A stretch of DNA of 64,000 bases from positions 4,459,538-4,523,537 of the forward strand of contig NC_087084.1 in NCBI RefSeq assembly GCF_026151205.1. The letters run 5' to 3'. The stretch comes from Bolinopsis microptera (lineage: Eukaryota; Ctenophora; Tentaculata; Lobata; Bolinopsidae). The first letter of the stretch is position 1; each line of letters begins with the position of its first letter. The position numbers were made by a program, and so were the translations under genes. Below, one piece after another: positions 11,801 through 24,430 of this stretch. The notes below the pieces were generated by a model that saw nothing but the letters and a program-made list of their open reading frames with translations, searched no databases and was not told the origin of the DNA.

Positions 11801-14800
11801 CCATCCACCAATAATTTAGCATCAAATCTAATGTTACCATCAACCATGTAGTGTTACATCATATCCTAATGTTACCATTCACCATTAGTTGGCATCATAT
11901 CTAATGTTACCAGTCACCAATAATTAGCATATGTCAAATGTTACCAGTCACCATTATTTAGCATCATGTCTAAGTTACCAGTCCCTCAATATTTTAGCAT
12001 CATACTAATGTTACCAGTCACCAATATTAACATCATGTCCTACTAATATACCAGTCACCAATATTTTAGCATCATACTAATGGTTACCATCACCCAATAT
12101 TTAGCATTCATGTTCTAAATGGTTTAACCAGTCACCATTAGTTGGCATCATGTCTAATGATACCATCGACCATTATTTAGCAACCTGTCTAATGTTACAG
12201 ATCACCAATAGTTGGCATCTATCTAATGTTAACAGTCACCAATATTTAGCATCATGTCTAATTACCAGTCACAATTTTTACATCATATCTAATGTTTACA
12301 ATCACCAATTTTAGCATCATATCCTAATGTTACAATCCACCATTATTCGCAACAATATTCTAATGTTACCAGACACCATATTTAGCATCATGACTATGTT
12401 ACCAGTCCACCAATATTTAGCATCATGTCTTAAATGATACAGTCACCAATATTTAGCACAATATCTATGTTACCAGTCACCATTAGTTACATCATATCTA
12501 ATGTTACCAGTCACCATTCGTTGGCAAACATCATCTAAGTTACCATTCACCAATATTTAGCATCATATCTAATGTTACCAGTCACCAATATTTAGCATCA
12601 TGTCCTAATGTTACCAGTCACTCAATATTAGCATCATAATCTACAAGTTACCAGTCACAATATTTAGCATCATGTCTATGTTACCATCACCAATAAATAC
12701 AACTAACAAATGTTACCAGTCACCATAGTTGGCATCAAATCTAAAGTTACCAGTCACCATCTATACAACATAGTCTAATGAAACCAGACACCAAAAGTTC
12801 GCATCATATCAAAGTTACCATCACCAATATTTAGCAGCAAGTCTGATGTTACATTCACCAATATTTAGCATCATATCTAATGTTACAGTCACCAATAGTT
12901 GCATCATATCTAAAGTAACCAGTACCCCACTATATAGTCATCAATGTCTAATGTTACCAGTCACCAATAGTAAGCATCATATCTCATGTTACCAGTCACC
13001 ATTTTTAGTCATCAAGTCTAATGTTACCATCACCATTAGTTAGCATCAAGACTAATGTTACCAGACACCAATATATAGCATCGATCAACAAGTAACCCAG
13101 TCCACCTATGTTTGCATCAAATCTAATATTACCAGTCACCAATAATTAGCAACATATCTCATGTTCCATCACCAATCATTAGCATCATATCTAATGTTTT
13201 ACCATCACACAATATTTAAGTCATCATAATCTAATGTAACAGACACAATAGTTAGCATCATGTCTAATGTTTACCAGTCACCAAATTAGCATCATATCTA
13301 ATGTTACCAGTTCACCATTAGTTTGCATCAAATCTAATAATTACCAAGTCACCAATATTTAGCATCATATCTAATGTTAACCATCCACCAATATTTAGCA
13401 TCATATCTAATGTTACCATCACCAATAGGTTGCATCATATCTAATGTTACCAGTCATCAACCAATATTTAGCATCTGTCCTAATTTACCAGTCCACCAAT
13501 ATATAGAGCATCAATCTAATGTTACAGTCACCAATATTTAGCATCATATCTAATGTTACCATTCACCAATATTTAGCATCATGTCCTAATGTTACCAGTC
13601 ACCATTAGTTAGCATCATGTCTATTGAAACCAACACCAATATTTAGCATCATATCTAATGTTACCAGTCTCCAATATTTAGGCATCATATCTAATGTTAC
13701 CAGTCACCCAAATTAGCATCATATCTAATTTTTTACCATCACCAATATTTAGCATCATATCTAATGTAACCATCCACCAAATATTTAGCATCATGTCTAA
13801 AGTTTACCAGTCACCCAATATTTAGCATCATGTCCCTAATGTTACCAGTCACCAATAGTTAGCATCATGTTCTAATGTTACCAGTCACCATTATTAGCCA
13901 TCAATGTCTAATGTTACCATTCACCAATATTTTTAGCAACCAGTCTAAAGTTACCATCACCATTAGTTAGCATCATATCTAATGTTACCAGTCACCAATA
14001 GTTTGGCATCATGTCAAATGTTACCATCACATTATTTATCATTCATAACTAATGTTACCAGTCACCAATATTTAGCATCATATCTAATTGTTACCATCAC
14101 CAATATTTAAGCATCATTCTAATGTTACCAGTCAACAATATTAGCATCATATCTACTGTAACCAGTCACCATATTTAGCATCATATCAATGTTACCAGTC
14201 AACCAATATTTAGCATCATGTCTAATGTTACCAGACACCAATATTTTGCATCATATCTAATTACCAGTCACCAATATTTAGCATCATGTCGTAAAGTTAC
14301 CATCACCAATATTAGCATCATATCTAATGTACCATCACCAATATTAAGCACATATCTAATGTTACCATTCACCCTTAGTTTACACATGTCTAATGTAACC
14401 AGTCACCATTATTATCATCATGTCTAATGTTACCAGCACCAACATTAGCATCATATCTAATGTTACCAAGTCACCAATATAAGCATCATGTTCCTAATGT
14501 TTACCAGTCACCAATAATTTAGCATCAATCTAATTACCAGTCTCCATATTTAGCATCATATCAATGTTACCAGTCCACCAAAAGTTATCATCATATCTAA
14601 TGTACCAAGTCAACAATATTTATCATCATATCATAATGTTACCAGTCACCAATATTTAGCATCATATCTAAATTACAGTCCCACCAATAATTTCGCATCA
14701 TGTATAATGTAACCAGTCCACCATTAGTTAGCATCAATGTCTAATGTTACCAGTCCACCATTATTAGCATCATGACCAATTGTTACCAGTCACCAATATT

Positions 14801-15722
14801 AAGCATCATAATCTAAAGTTACCAGTCACCAAATCATATAAGCAACATCACTAATGTTACCAGCACCAATATTTAGCATCATGTCAAATGTTAAACCATA
14901 CACCATTAGATTAGCAACATGTCTAATGTAACCATCTCCATTAGTTAGCATCAGTCCTAATGTTACCATCACCAATATTTGCATCATGTCAATGTAACCA
15001 GTCACCATTAGTTAGCATCATAACTAATGTTACCAAGTCACCAATATTTAGCAACAATATCTATTGTTACCATCCCATTAGTTTTAGCATCATGTCTAAT
15101 GTTACCATCACCAATATTTAGCATCAAATCTAATGTTAACCATCACCAATAGTATAGCATCATGTCTAATGTTACCAGTCCCCAATATTTAGCTCAATCT
15201 AATGTTACCAGTTCACCATTAGTTAGCATCATATTAATGTTACCAGTCACCAATGTTTAGCACATATCTAATGTTACCAGTCACATTAGTTGGCATCATA
15301 TGAATTTACCATCACCATTAATAGCATCATATCTAATGTTACCAGTCACCAATATTTATGCATAATGTCATAATGTTTTACCAGTTCACCATTAGTTTAG
15401 CAAACATATCTAATTTACCAGTCACCAATTATTTAGCATCATGTCCTAATGTTACCAGTCACCATTAGTTAGCATCATATCAAAATGTTACCAGTCGACC
15501 AATATACAGCAACATGACTAAATGTACCAGTCACCAATAGTAAATCAACATATCAAATGTTACCAGTCACCAATTGTTAGCATCATATCAAAGTACCACA
15601 CCAATATTTAGCATCATATCTAATGTTTACAGTCCCAATATTAAGCATCATGTCAAATATACCAGTCACCATATACAGCAATCAAATCTAATGTAACCAG
15701 TCACCCAATATTTAGCATCAGT
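5897..15722. repeat. 35-bp satellite array, indel-rich block (about 280 units)
   Basis: This is the same GTTACCAGTCACC unit as the left block, but nearly every unit carries single-base deletions or insertions (GTACCAGTC, CATCACC, GTTTACCAG). Substitutions are rarer than indels, which is typical of unpolished long-read or low-quality consensus, not of natural satellite drift. A natural old array cannot be excluded. All ORFs read from this block are translations of the repeat and are not genes. Confidence 0.93.
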
Positions 15723-15725
15723 CAC

Positions 15726-15950
15726 ATTGGTGCAATTGTGCTGACATTTGAGGCAGGTTGATCCACAATGTATTCCTGCTTTTTTGCATGAACAAGCATT
15801 GCCACAACCTGACTTTAAACATAAAACAGTTGCAACTGATGTTTTGAATGAGCTTTTTCGGAGCTGTACTCATAAGAGTGGTCACTGGAACATGCGCCCC
15901 ATTGTTCATCTTCCATCCCCATTCCCCAGCTTATCGGATCTATAAGGTCA
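15726..15950 (-). pseudogene. Transposon-derived CXC (TSO1-like) domain fragment, one frameshift
   Basis: Read on the minus strand, the segment begins GEWGWKMNNGAHVPV, continues APKKLIQNISCNC, then after a one-base frame change near 15810 reads GCGNACSCKKAGIHC and CLKCQHNCTN. The W-G-W ... P.APxxLL..I.CNC..GC....C.C.K.G..C...C..C....C.N pattern is a cysteine-rich module common at the C-termini of transposon-related proteins in invertebrates. No upstream domain is visible and the satellite begins immediately 3' of it. The frame change may be mutation or sequencing error. Confidence 0.6.
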
Positions 15951-16370
15951 TTCTCATCCTACGCCTGCAGCTGATGGTAAACACGATAAGTGCCGCCCCC
16001 TGTATAAGTAATGTTTCAAATCGGTATTATAGCAGCAACGTGGTCGTTAAATAACACTTAGAAATCAAAATATCCTCCAAGTTACGTTTAGGGGGAGTGG
16101 GGGTGCCATGAGTCAATACACATACGTTGAGTCTTATAATCAACATGTACTCGTGTTTGCGAACATGCTGTAAACTGCACTATAACATATTGCAATAGGC
16201 CATTACATTCGGAATATGATCTGAAAAGATGGCGCGAAACGGATTGAAAATGACGAAGTTATCAAGCAATTTGTTTATCTCGTTAGCGAAACTGATTGGG
16301 TTATCAATGATTACCCAATCGATAATCACGTGACAGGATGTTAGGATACCAAATTGGGCTTTCTGCACGA
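15951..16370. other. Non-coding sequence between satellite and foldback element
   Basis: No credible gene is seen. A short imperfect hairpin at about 16296-16320 pairs ATTGGGT with ACCCAAT. Confidence 0.4.
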
Positions 16371-16376
16371 TTTCTA

Positions 16377-18969
16377 TTAGACTGACCTGAATTTTCACTT
16401 TTTCGTCCGATCATCTTGGAAAGTTTTTTGTACATCCCCATAGACGTAAATAGTAACCAAAAAAATTATTTTTGAAAAATTCGGAAATTTAGGTGTGCCC
16501 CAAGCCGTTTCCATGACAACCGCGCTCGCGAACCTCAGAAATCTGGAAAAATTCGATATCTCAGGACCCATTGCACCTACAGAGCTAAAATTAGGCTTAA
16601 AAGATGCGGAATCAGCACATTTATATGAGACTTATTAATAAACATATAGCCTAAAGTGCTCACTTTCGTCAAAAATTGCAAAAAACACATTTTTTGTACA
16701 TTTCCATGGCAACCGCGCCCTAAAATTTGGATGTGCATCTCTATTTTTCAGTCAAACTATGAACAGCTCAGAACTACAGGGGGATAACTACAGGGAGAGA
16801 ACAGCTCAGTACTACACCTGAGGAAGAACTACAGGAGGGAGAACAGCTCAGAACTACAGGAGGGAGATTTACAGGGGGAGAACAGCTCAGAACTACAGGA
16901 GGGAGAACTACAGGGGGAGAACAGCTCAGAACTACAGGAGGGAGAACTACAGGGGGAGAACGGCTCAGAACTACATGAGGGAGAACTACAGGGGAGAGAA
17001 CAGCTCAGAACTACAGGGGGAGAACAGCTCAGAACTACAGGGTGGGAGAATTACAGGGTAGAGAACAGCTCAGAACTACAGGGGGAGAACAGCTCAGAAC
17101 TACAGGAGGGAGAACTACAGGGGGAGAACAGCTCAGAACTACAGGGTGGGAGAACTACAGGGGGAGAACAGTTCAGAACTACAGGAGGAAGAACTACAGG
17201 GGGAGAACAGCTCAGAACTACAGGAGGGAGAAATACAGGGGAGAGAACAGCTCAGAACTACAAAGTACAGGGGGAGCACTACAGCGGAGAGAACAGCTCA
17301 GAACTACAGGGTGGGAGAACTACAGGGGCCGGGGGAGAACAGCTCAGAACTACAGGAGGAAGCACTACAGGGGGAGAACAGCTCAGAACAACAGGAGGGA
17401 GAACTATAGGGGCAGAACAGCTCAGAACTACAGGGTGGGAGAACTACAGGGGGAGAACAGCTCAGAGGAACTACAGGGGAGAGAACAGCTCAGAAGAACT
17501 ATGGGGGAGAGAACAGCTCAGAAGAACTACAAGGGAGAACAGCTCAGAACTACAGGAGGAAGAACTACAGGGGGAGAACAGCTCAGAACTACAGGGTGGG
17601 AGAACTACAGGGGGAGAACAGCTCAGAAGAACTACAGGGGAGAGAACAGCTCAGAACTACAGGGGGGAGAACTACAGGGGAGAGAACAGCTCAGAAGAAC
17701 TACAGGGGAAGAACAGCTCAGAACTACAGGGGAAGAACAGCTCAGAACTACAGGAGGAAGAACTACAGGGGGAGAACAGCTCAGAACTACAGGGGGAGCA
17801 CTACAGCGGAGAGAACAGCTCAGAAGTACAGGAGGGAGATCTACGGGGGAGGGGGGAACTACAGGGGGAGAACTACAGGGGGGGAGAACAGCTCAGAACT
17901 ACAGGGGGGGGGGGGGGAGAGAACTACAGGGGAGGGGGAGAACTACATGGGGGAACAGCTCAGAAGAAACTACAGGGAGGGGGGAGAATAGCTCAAAAGA
18001 ACTACAAGGGGAGAGAACAGCTCAGAACTACAGGAGGAAGAACTACAGGGGGAGAACAGCTCAGAACTACAGGGGGAGAACTACAGGGGGAGAACAGCTC
18101 AGAACTACAGGGGGAGCACTACAGGGGAGAGAACAGCTCAGAACTACAGGGAGGGAGAACTACAGGGGAGGGGTAACTACAGGGGGAACAGCTCAGAACT
18201 TCATGGGGGAACAGCTCAGAAGAAACTACAGGGAGGGGGGAGAATAGCTCAAAAGAACTACAGGGGGAGAACAGCTCAAAAGAACTACATGGAGAGAGAA
18301 CAGCTCAGAACTACAGGGGGTGAATTACAGGGGGAGCAGCTCAGAAGTACTATAGGGGGAGAATTACAGGGGAGAGAACAGCTCAGAACTACAGGGAGAG
18401 AACAGCTCAGAACTACAGGAGGGAGAACTACAGAGGAGGGGGAGAACTACATGGGGGAACAGCTCAGAATTATGTAGTTCTAAGCTGTTCTCCCTCCTGT
18501 AGTTCTTCCTCAGGTGTAGCACTGAGCTGTTCTCTCCCCTCTAGTTCTCCCCCTGTAGTTATCCCCCTGTAGTTCTGAGCTGTTCATAGTTTGACTGAAA
18601 AATAGAGATGCACATCCAAATTTTAGGGCGCGGTTGCCATGGAAATGTACAAAAAATGTGTTTTTTGCAATTTTTGACGAAAGTGAGCACTTTAGGCTAT
18701 ATGTTTATTAATAAGTCTCATATAAATGTGCTGATTCCGCATCTTTTAAGCCTAATTTTAGCTCTGTAGGTGCAATGGGTCCTGAGATATCGAATTTTTC
18801 CAGATTTCTGAGGTTCGCGAGCGCGGTTGTCATGGAAACGGCTTGGGGCACACCTAAATTTCCGAATTTTTCAAAAATAATTTTTTTGGTTACTATTTAC
18901 GTCTATGGGGATGTACAAAAAACTTTCCAAGATGATCGGACGAAAAAGTGAAAATTCAGGTCAGTCTAA
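16377..18969. mobile_element. Foldback-type DNA transposon with long terminal inverted repeats
   Basis: The ends are TTAGACTGACCTGAATTTTC and its reverse complement. The left arm (16377 to about 16858) and right arm (about 18475-18969) are near-perfect inverted copies of about 490 bp. A 6-bp direct repeat TTTCTA flanks the element at 16371-16376 and 18970-18975. The core is a tandem array with no transposase. Long inverted arms plus a minisatellite core describe a foldback element that needs a transposase supplied elsewhere. I cannot assign a superfamily from a 6-bp duplication alone. Confidence 0.85.
16860..18475. repeat. Minisatellite core of the foldback element
   Basis: Imperfect repeats are built from GAACAGCTCAGAACTACAGG and GGGAGAACTACAGGGG blocks, spaced about 18-40 bp. 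The array also extends into the arms. Long open frames across it (17042-18247 and others) encode only repeated GREQLRTTGG-type peptides and are by-products of the repeat. Confidence 0.9.
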
Positions 18970-19195
18970 TTTCTATGCCACTCATTCACTGGATCAGACA
19001 CCACCAGTCGGATCCACGGAGTTGGTAAGGATCGGCTATTCAGAACGATTCCGATAGTGGGAATCTAGTGCACTAAGCTACGGAGAAATAATAATAATAA
19101 AAGTCACGTCGGAGAAATTTTTGGGCGAGCGAATTAGTAAGAGCCTAACGTATGTGTACTATACCACCTCCCCCCTCCCCCACACAATAACTTAC

Positions 19196-19940
19196 CCTGT
19201 CTGTAATCCGATTTGAGGATTTATCATTTGGTGCGATCTCTACGTTACAGAATGGATATTTGTTTAAACTGTGTTCGTGAACTAAAGATGGTTCTGACTC
19301 AGTTACAACGGACTCATCTTCATTGGCCGATATGAATCTTTGGAACTGGTCTATGATCACTGTCTGCAATAACACACAATAGACGTCACTCTGAGCAGAA
19401 TCAGTCAGGCCGTTCGCGTTGTACTGCCGTTTAATTTCGTTCAGTGACCAGGGGTTGTTGAATGTTGATCCAACCTGTGTTACGATGGTTTGTTTATTTA
19501 TACAGAGTATGAGAGGCCTCAGGATAATGAATAGGACTGTAACCATCCGTTTCAAACTTGCTGGGCATAGTTTAAAAGTTAGTGTACTTACTTAAAAGAT
19601 AAATAGTTAAAATAGTACCTGGGGTTTAACTCCTATTCACCGGAATTAACTCCTCATTTGCCTGGTAAATTAAAACATAGTATTGGTTGAGAATGCCTCT
19701 AGTTGCGCTCTCGAGTCTCGGTTGACATAAAACTGAAAAGTAAAACGGTAAAAACATATTACTATTATTGTATATTAGTTGACAGCTACTTACATAGAAT
19801 CTGCACGCGTAGAGTATCAGGCACACGATGTGTTCTTCTGTTTTCAAAATGTCAACTATTTGGTGTGATTTCAGTCCTCGATTTTTAGCATATTTAACTT
19901 TTTTACGAAGAGAAGTCAACATAAAGTAAAAGCTGAAGCT
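19196..19940 (-). CDS. Possible multi-exon membrane-protein gene, unrecognised
   Basis: Two minus-strand coding-like blocks are bounded by plausible splice sites. The 3' block, 19196-19560, starts after CCCAG and ends at a GTAAGT donor; it reads KRMVTVLFIILRPLILC, then a polar region with DQFQRFISANEDE. The 5' block, about 19626-19940, starts after CTTCAG and reads LTSLRKKVKYAKNRG, then HIVCLILYACRFY, suggesting a basic cytoplasmic loop and a membrane segment. The phase between the blocks does not join cleanly (a 60-bp GTAAGT...CAG intron in the 5' block gives an early stop). It may be a fragment of a 7TM receptor, a decayed gene, or chance. Confidence 0.3.
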
Positions 19941-20249
19941 TACACTTCCAAACGATAAACTGACAATCAGAGATAAGATCTCTAGTTAGCGATTGAAAAA
20001 TTGCTAAGTCTTGTTTAAACAACCATTTTAACAATATAGTTAAGCACAATACTAAGTCGAGAGATATGATGTGTTAATATTTAATAGTTATTAGCTATAA
20101 TAGTATCGTACAAATTTGGATATTTTACCGTTTATTCCATTTATCTGGATCTCTTTTTATCTGTTATCTAATTCTAATCTATGTGACGATGTATGTTCTG
20201 TTATTCAAGTAAATTCATTTTACGTTTCACGTCACGGCAAATATTTTTG

Positions 20250-20780
20250 ATAAAAATTATATTTTTAAATTTTTAAAAATTTAATTAATATTTAATTAAT
20301 TAATCAATTGATTATCTTATCCAAAGGTTGTCAGATAAAAAGATGTTCTCTTTTATGTTTTGAACACACTGGTTCAATCTAGAACCTTCTACAAGATTCA
20401 GAAGTTGTTTTATTAGCGGAGATTCAATGTGGTAAAAAGTGGTAAATAGTGGTTATTCTTTACAAATTTCGAAAATTTTACAAGTCCAAAATATTGAAAG
20501 TGAACATTTTCAAAAGTTTTATAAAAATTAGTTCATTATACGTGGAATGTAATTGTGAACATTTTTATCAAAATATATTTTTGAAATATTTGAAAAATTT
20601 TTAATTATTTAATTAATTAATTAAATAATTTATTTTTGAAAAAGTTGTTAAAGAGAAAGTTGTTCTTCTTTGTTTTCTAAACACACTGCTTTAAACTAGA
20701 ATCTTCTAGGATATTTAGAACGTGACTTATTTGCGGAAAACCAAAGTGGTAAAAAGGTGGTAGAAAAGTGGTAATTGTGG
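20250..20780. repeat. Diverged direct duplication, AT-rich
   Basis: Two copies about 315 bp apart (about 20250-20460 and 20565-20780) each start with an ATTTTTAAATTTTTAATTAATT tract. Both then share GTTGT...TTTGTTTT...AACACACTG...TAGAA.CTTCTA and a GTGGTAAAAAGTGGTA segment. Divergence is around a quarter of positions by eye. Neither copy is coding. Confidence 0.65.
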
Positions 20781-20914
20781 ATTTTCCTGAAGTCTTTTTT
20801 TTTTGGAACTCTCTGGAATGATTCCTGGGACCTGTCCCGACCATATCCCGTTAAAATCGCTTTGTTGCTAATTTTGTCCGACAAAGGCTTAAATTAGGAT
20901 GGATTTGACTGTAC

Positions 20915-20981
20915 TAGTAACCATGGTGACGAGGATTGTTACACACACGTGCACGTGCGATAATTTTTGTTACGACATTTA
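20915..20981 (+). repeat. Partial copy of Helitron-like repeat
   Basis: The stretch from AGTAACCATGGTGACGAGG to GTTACGACATTT matches 37337-37400 essentially without differences over about 65 bp. It lacks both element ends. Confidence 0.7.
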
Positions 20982-20994
20982 TTGTGGGTATACT

Positions 20995-21145
20995 ATGTAC
21001 CCCATTTACTATTATACCCCCTTTACTATTATACCCCCTTTACTATTATACCCCCTTTGGTACACGTTACAAGCCTCTTTCGTGCACGCGAAGCGTGCAC
21101 TCCGGCCGGAGGCGGCGGCCGAAGGCCGCCGTCTCCGGCAGGAGT
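20995..21145. repeat. Short tandem repeat and GC-rich hairpins
   Basis: A TTTACTATTATACCCCC unit repeats three times at about 21005-21057. It is followed by two hairpins: GTGCACGCGAAGCGTGCAC near 21082-21100 and GGCGGCGGCCGAAGGCCGCCG near 21109-21131. A similar motif, GCGCGCGAAGCGCGCG, occurs at about 44030-44045, after a similar TTGGTA(C/T)ACGTT lead-in, so this is probably the end of a mobile-element family. Confidence 0.6.
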
Positions 21146-22516
21146 ATTTCAGGCATTAAGACTCATCGGAAGTCGTTCAGCAGATTTATTTTTAGTTCAA
21201 AACATTCTAATTTGATGTCAAAGATGACAGGAATAAAAAATAGTTATGTTGAGATTTTTAAGAAATTTGCATAAAATACTCGCCAGCACTGTTATACGAA
21301 ATTCGGTAAAAAACCCAAAATCGCCATATTCAGGTGCCTTAAAAACCATGTTAAAATTGAGTTAGAGATCTGAAATTTTTCAGGGCGTCTAGACGTTCAC
21401 CAAATCGACTGCAAAAAAAGTTTCAGGAGCATCGGGAAATGGGTTTTCTAGAACCCCTGTTTTACGATAGATTGTCGTGATATATACATATATATTCAGG
21501 GATAGACGCTTTGCCAGTCAATTGTAGCCTGTATTTAATTGTCTATAGATTCAAAAGTATAAAAGATACAGCCATTTCCGACCACAGGTCTTGCAAATAA
21601 TTGTTTACACTTTAGTTTGTTTTGTATAAAAAAATTATTCGACGTCATAAACACCCCTTGATGACGTCATCAAGTTAACCGTTTTAAAAACTTGATTTTT
21701 GACAAAGTAATAACTTTTAAAATTAATTTTAAACCATTAAGGAGTAATTTTATTCAAAATCTGAGGAAATTTTCACCTTAGATAATTGTTCAAGCATTCT
21801 GAAAATCTACCGGGAAGTTTTTCTAGCTTGCTCCTTCATAAAGATATTCGTCATTGAAGTTTGTGCTTTTTTGAAGAATTATTTTATAAAAACGTCAATT
21901 TTGCGATTTAGTATTCTCTGGTGTTGGGCCATGCCTTGGGTTGTGGAGCTCAGTTCTGCTTCCTATAGGTATAAATTGTGCATTAGGCTAGTTTTAAAGT
22001 TGAAAATCGAAAAGTTGCACACGTGGGGACACGCCCAAATTGATAGAAAATTGCTAAAATCACTGATAATTGCTGTTTTCGTCATTTTCTGTCAACTTTA
22101 GAGTGCCGTTGTGATTACAGTTCTTCTTGAAATACTTTAAAACTTTGCATGCTTATCAAACTATATATAATAGAATTACATGCAAAAATTTACGGCGATT
22201 CAATATTGGATGCGCACGCAACGTCCGCTCAAAGTTTGCACGTGCGAAAGGTGAGAATTTTGCTCATTCGTGATTTCCAACAAATTCTGCTTTGCCACGA
22301 CAGTTTAATGTCATTATATATGAATTTAATGCCAACTTGAATGAGTATTAAGTGGCATATTCAGTCAGTGATCGACCGATATGCTTACCTAAACACAAGG
22401 AAATGTTTTTAAAGGAAAATTTCGAAATCGTTGAAACTTCCTCCTTATTAATAAAGATATCAGTTTATATTTCGACTTTATACAGTACCCTGACATTATA
22501 ATCAAAAAGAGATGAT
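21146..22516. other. Non-coding stretch
   Basis: I see no gene. ORFs here (for example 21871-22101) lack domain or codon signals. The sequence is moderately AT-rich with scattered short direct repeats. Confidence 0.4.
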
Positions 22517-23241
22517 ATTTTACCAAAACCCATAATCATGGGTAGAGTGGACCGCTGCCAGTGTCTCTCTTTCCAAAACAAAAGGAAATGATATTAATTT
22601 GATTGACCGTTCTCAAATGCAAAATGATACCGAGAATGAAATCGGTCGCTCGCTTTTCCCATTCATTTACAATTGTAATAGATTAAGAAGAACTACCCAA
22701 AGGCAGCTGTACTATATATTTATTTATCCGCACCATTTTACTGACACCACGGCATCAACTTTAACACGGGTTTCCGCAAAAACTGTACAAGATATAAAAC
22801 TGAAACTTTTTTAACTGATTCAAATGCTTTGACACCACTTGGGGGTCCAAATTTTGGGTACTAAAATTCTTATTCCATGGCCGATTTTCGGTTTTTTCAT
22901 GCTGATTTGAAGGCCATTAGTACCCAAAATTTGGACCCCCAAGTGGTGTCAAAAACGCGAATTAAATAGGTAATAATTATTTTTACTGGGAGACTTTAGG
23001 GTAGGAAACTGATCCGGCCACCAAAGAGCCTTGACACCAGTCTTAAAGGTTTGACGGGTTCCTGCTAGTTATTACAATTCGTAAGCCGTGAATGAATGGG
23101 AAAAGCGAGCGACCGATTTCATTCTCGGTATCATTTTGCATTTGAGAACGGTCAATCAAATTAATATCATTTCCTTTTGTTTTGGAAAGAGAGACACTGG
23201 CAGCGGTCCACTCTACCCATGATTATGGGTTTTGGTAAAAT
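22517..23241. mobile_element. Second foldback element
   Basis: The outer arms ATTTTACCAAAACCCATAAT (22517) and its complement (ending 23241) continue as an inverted copy for about 150 bp each. Both arms include GGTCGCTCGCTTTTCCCATT and its complement. A second inverted pair near the centre (22832-22864 and 22918-22953) contains ACCACTTGGGGGTCC. The parts between are diverged. No transposase is present and no clear target duplication is seen. A related fragment lies at 29563-29650. Confidence 0.75.
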
Positions 23242-23310
23242 TACTTATTCAAATTGTTCAATTATAATGTAAATGAAAGTTGCAGCTTTCAATATGAGAA
23301 TACCAGTTTT

Positions 23311-23612
23311 GGTCCCGGTCATCCCGGTCATCCCGGTCAAATCCCGGTCAAATCCCGGTCATCCCGGTCAAATCCCGGTCATCCCGGTCAAATCCCGGTC
23401 ATCCCGGTCATCCCGGTAAAATTGGATTGTTGGTCCCGGTCCCGGTCCCGGTCCCGGTAAGATAGAAATCCCAGAAATTATTGGTCCCGGTCCCGGTCCC
23501 GGTCACGGTAAATTGATAATCTCAGTCCCGGTCCCGGTCCCGGTCCCGGTCAAGTCACATTTTGTATCCCGGTCCCGGTCCCGGTCCCGGTCAGGCCTAA
23601 AATCATGTCCCG
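23311..23612. repeat. CCGGT-rich short tandem repeats
   Basis: The first part alternates ATCCCGGTC and AAATCCCGGTC units. The later part has runs of CCCGGT hexamers separated by short unique spacers. The ORFs read through it are repeat translations. Confidence 0.9.
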
Positions 23613-24340
23613 GTCACCTCCTGTTCATCACAATACTTGAAGACTTTATCAAAAGGAAAGTCGATAGAAATTACAAAGACCCCAATAAAATTAATTTCAT
23701 AGTTTGTAATCACACTTCACAAATCATAAACTATTTTAATATTGTTGCCAAATTTGGTACATTAGCAAAATATTTCAGGCAGGGGAAATGCCGATCTGGC
23801 AGGGGTATATCAAATTACTTAAGCTTTCACTAACAGGAGACAAAATAGGTCACAAAAGTTCTATTGTGTCGATCTTGGCCGATTAGGGCTAAATGTCCAC
23901 TCCATTTATATTGCCGTCTAATGATATTTAATTATTAATGGTTATTGTTAGTATCTTGTAGTACTACTAGCTGTTTTGTAGTACATGCCCTGCTTCCTTC
24001 CTTTCCTAAATTACCTTTTAACCTCCTCCTTTACAACGCCCTTTTCACTTCACCTCACTCAATTCACCTCATGTTTTATTACTACAGTATCTGCCAAAAC
24101 CAACATGGCCCATGTAGGAAGGGGCCTTGACGTTGTTTCCCACTTGGCCCTGCATCCCAGGCTGACGGTCGGCTTCCACTCTCTAAAAAAGTATCTTAAG
24201 TGAAGGCCGATGCTCAACAAATGGCGATGTTAGAGCTTGGTGGGAACAAATCCTGACCTCCTTTAACACCATTGGAGTCGCAAATGCGAGAGGAAAGATC
24301 CTGGGGAGGGCACCATTGGTTTTGGTAGGTATTATTTTTT
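23613..24340. other. Non-coding stretch, possible decayed exon material
   Basis: Nothing is firmly identifiable. A segment at about 24090-24310 has higher GC and short open frames but no recognised domain. Confidence 0.3.
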
Positions 24341-24367
24341 TTTTGAATTAAAAAAAAAGAAAAAAAA

Positions 24368-24430
24368 TATACCTTTAATACTTGTAAAGATACCTTTAAT
24401 ACTTGTTAAGATACCTTAAATACTTGTTAG
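24368..24430. repeat. Three-copy 21-bp tandem repeat
   Basis: The unit ATACCTTTAATACTTGT(T)AAG occurs three times with small differences. Confidence 0.8.

Noticed and set aside
3242-15722. CRISPR-like array of 35-bp repeats
   Set aside because: Repeats are contiguous with no unique spacers, and the context is clearly animal; it is a satellite.
17042-18247. 401-residue ORF of GREQLRTTGG-type repeats
   Set aside because: It is the translation of the foldback element's minisatellite core; parallel frames are also open and no codon signal exists.
20899-21274. Overlapping ORFs containing YYYTPFTI repeats
   Set aside because: They are produced by a short ACTATTATACCCCC tandem repeat and GC-rich hairpins; three frames are open.
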